A DNA stretch of 64,000 nt. Source: Maniola hyperantus. Its lineage: Eukaryota; Arthropoda; Insecta; Lepidoptera; Nymphalidae. The stretch lies in assembly GCF_902806685.2 (NCBI RefSeq), contig NC_048554.1, positions 10,974,001 through 11,038,000 on the forward strand, in the 5' to 3' direction. Below are positions 63,873 to 64,000 of this stretch, piece by piece; within the stretch, counting starts at the first letter, position 1; the number at the start of each line of letters is the position of its first letter. A program made the translations under genes and the position numbers. The notes beneath the pieces are model-generated. The model was not told the origin of the DNA and did no database searches. It worked only from the letters and a program-made list of their open reading frames with translations.

Positions 63873-64000
63873 ACCTGTGCACACCCTGTAAGTAATAATG
63901 TACATCGGCCTTTAGAATGACATTTCGGCTTTGTAGAGCGAGCGTTGTCTCTGCCCATAGATGTCTCTGCCACTCATACCTATATGACGTTTTGTCGGTC
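63873..64000. mobile_element. MITE of the TTTGTAGAGC family, cut by the window end
   Basis: GTACATCGGCCTTTAGAATG, GCTTTGTAGAGCG and TATGACGTTTTGTCGGTC continue to the last base. A 20-bp local duplication (TTGTCTCTGCC..GATGTCTCTGCC) lies at 63946-63972. Confidence 0.8.

Overview
This window reads as gene-poor, intronic or intergenic DNA from a butterfly or moth (Lepidoptera, probably Ditrysia). The main evidence is the repeat vocabulary. There are many copies of Lep1-type Helitrons with (GACT)n near the start, A|TC...CTAG|T borders and a GCGGAC-GAA-GTCGC hairpin before CTAG. There is a second Helitron family that starts with TATAAATGCGAAAG. There are tRNA-derived SINEs with box A and box B and (GAT)n tails, two abundant short families running from CCGGCCAAGTGCGAGTC to GGAACCCTAAAAA, and RTE and jockey-like LINE 3' ends. 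The AT-rich spacers are full of the TAGGTAGGTACCT motif. No complete host gene was recognised.

Layout. 1-9000: a 430-bp tandem duplication, foldback elements and the first SINE, Helitron and 'CCGGCCAAG' copies. 9000-18300: dense nested repeats, including a three-layer nest at 11320-12060 with a clear target-site duplication. 18300-24000: the least repetitive stretch. It opens with a promoter-like segment (18950-19082) that has a DRE motif, motif-1-like and motif-7-like words, a GC-rich body and a consensus splice donor. It also holds a 145-codon orphan reading frame on the minus strand. 24000-33900: a PIF/Harbinger derivative with a TAA target duplication (26084-26691), two full-length SINEs with perfect 10-11 bp target duplications, a cluster of inverted GAGTCACAC motifs followed by three consecutive hairpins, and a duplicated segment of which one copy carries a MITE. 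33900-45000: a Helitron-like element with three tandem 280-320 bp units, plus many MITEs. 45167-46382: the C-terminal part of a LINE with a CCHC knuckle and an RPD...D endonuclease-like signature, broken by a frameshift. 48593-49803 and 57110-57868: jockey-like LINE 3' halves. 50434-51527: a Harbinger MITE inside a Helitron inside another repeat, and the original junctions can be read. 51646-54616: a probable 3-kb TIR DNA transposon with a Harbinger-like transposase exon and a possible spliced microgene. 54641-64000: more SINEs (one with a perfect 34-bp palindrome), MITEs, a 10-bp minisatellite and an RTE-type C-terminus.

Together these are the remains of a transposon community, not a pathway. 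All LINE pieces are 5'-truncated. No Helitron copy encodes a helicase. The SINEs and MITEs would depend on enzymes encoded elsewhere. The most useful content is historical: nested insertions with readable target sites give relative insertion ages. The best candidates for something undescribed are the motif cluster with hairpin triplet at 30300-30700, the 3-kb TIR element at 51646-54616, the RLE-like LINE fragment and the promoter candidate at 18950.
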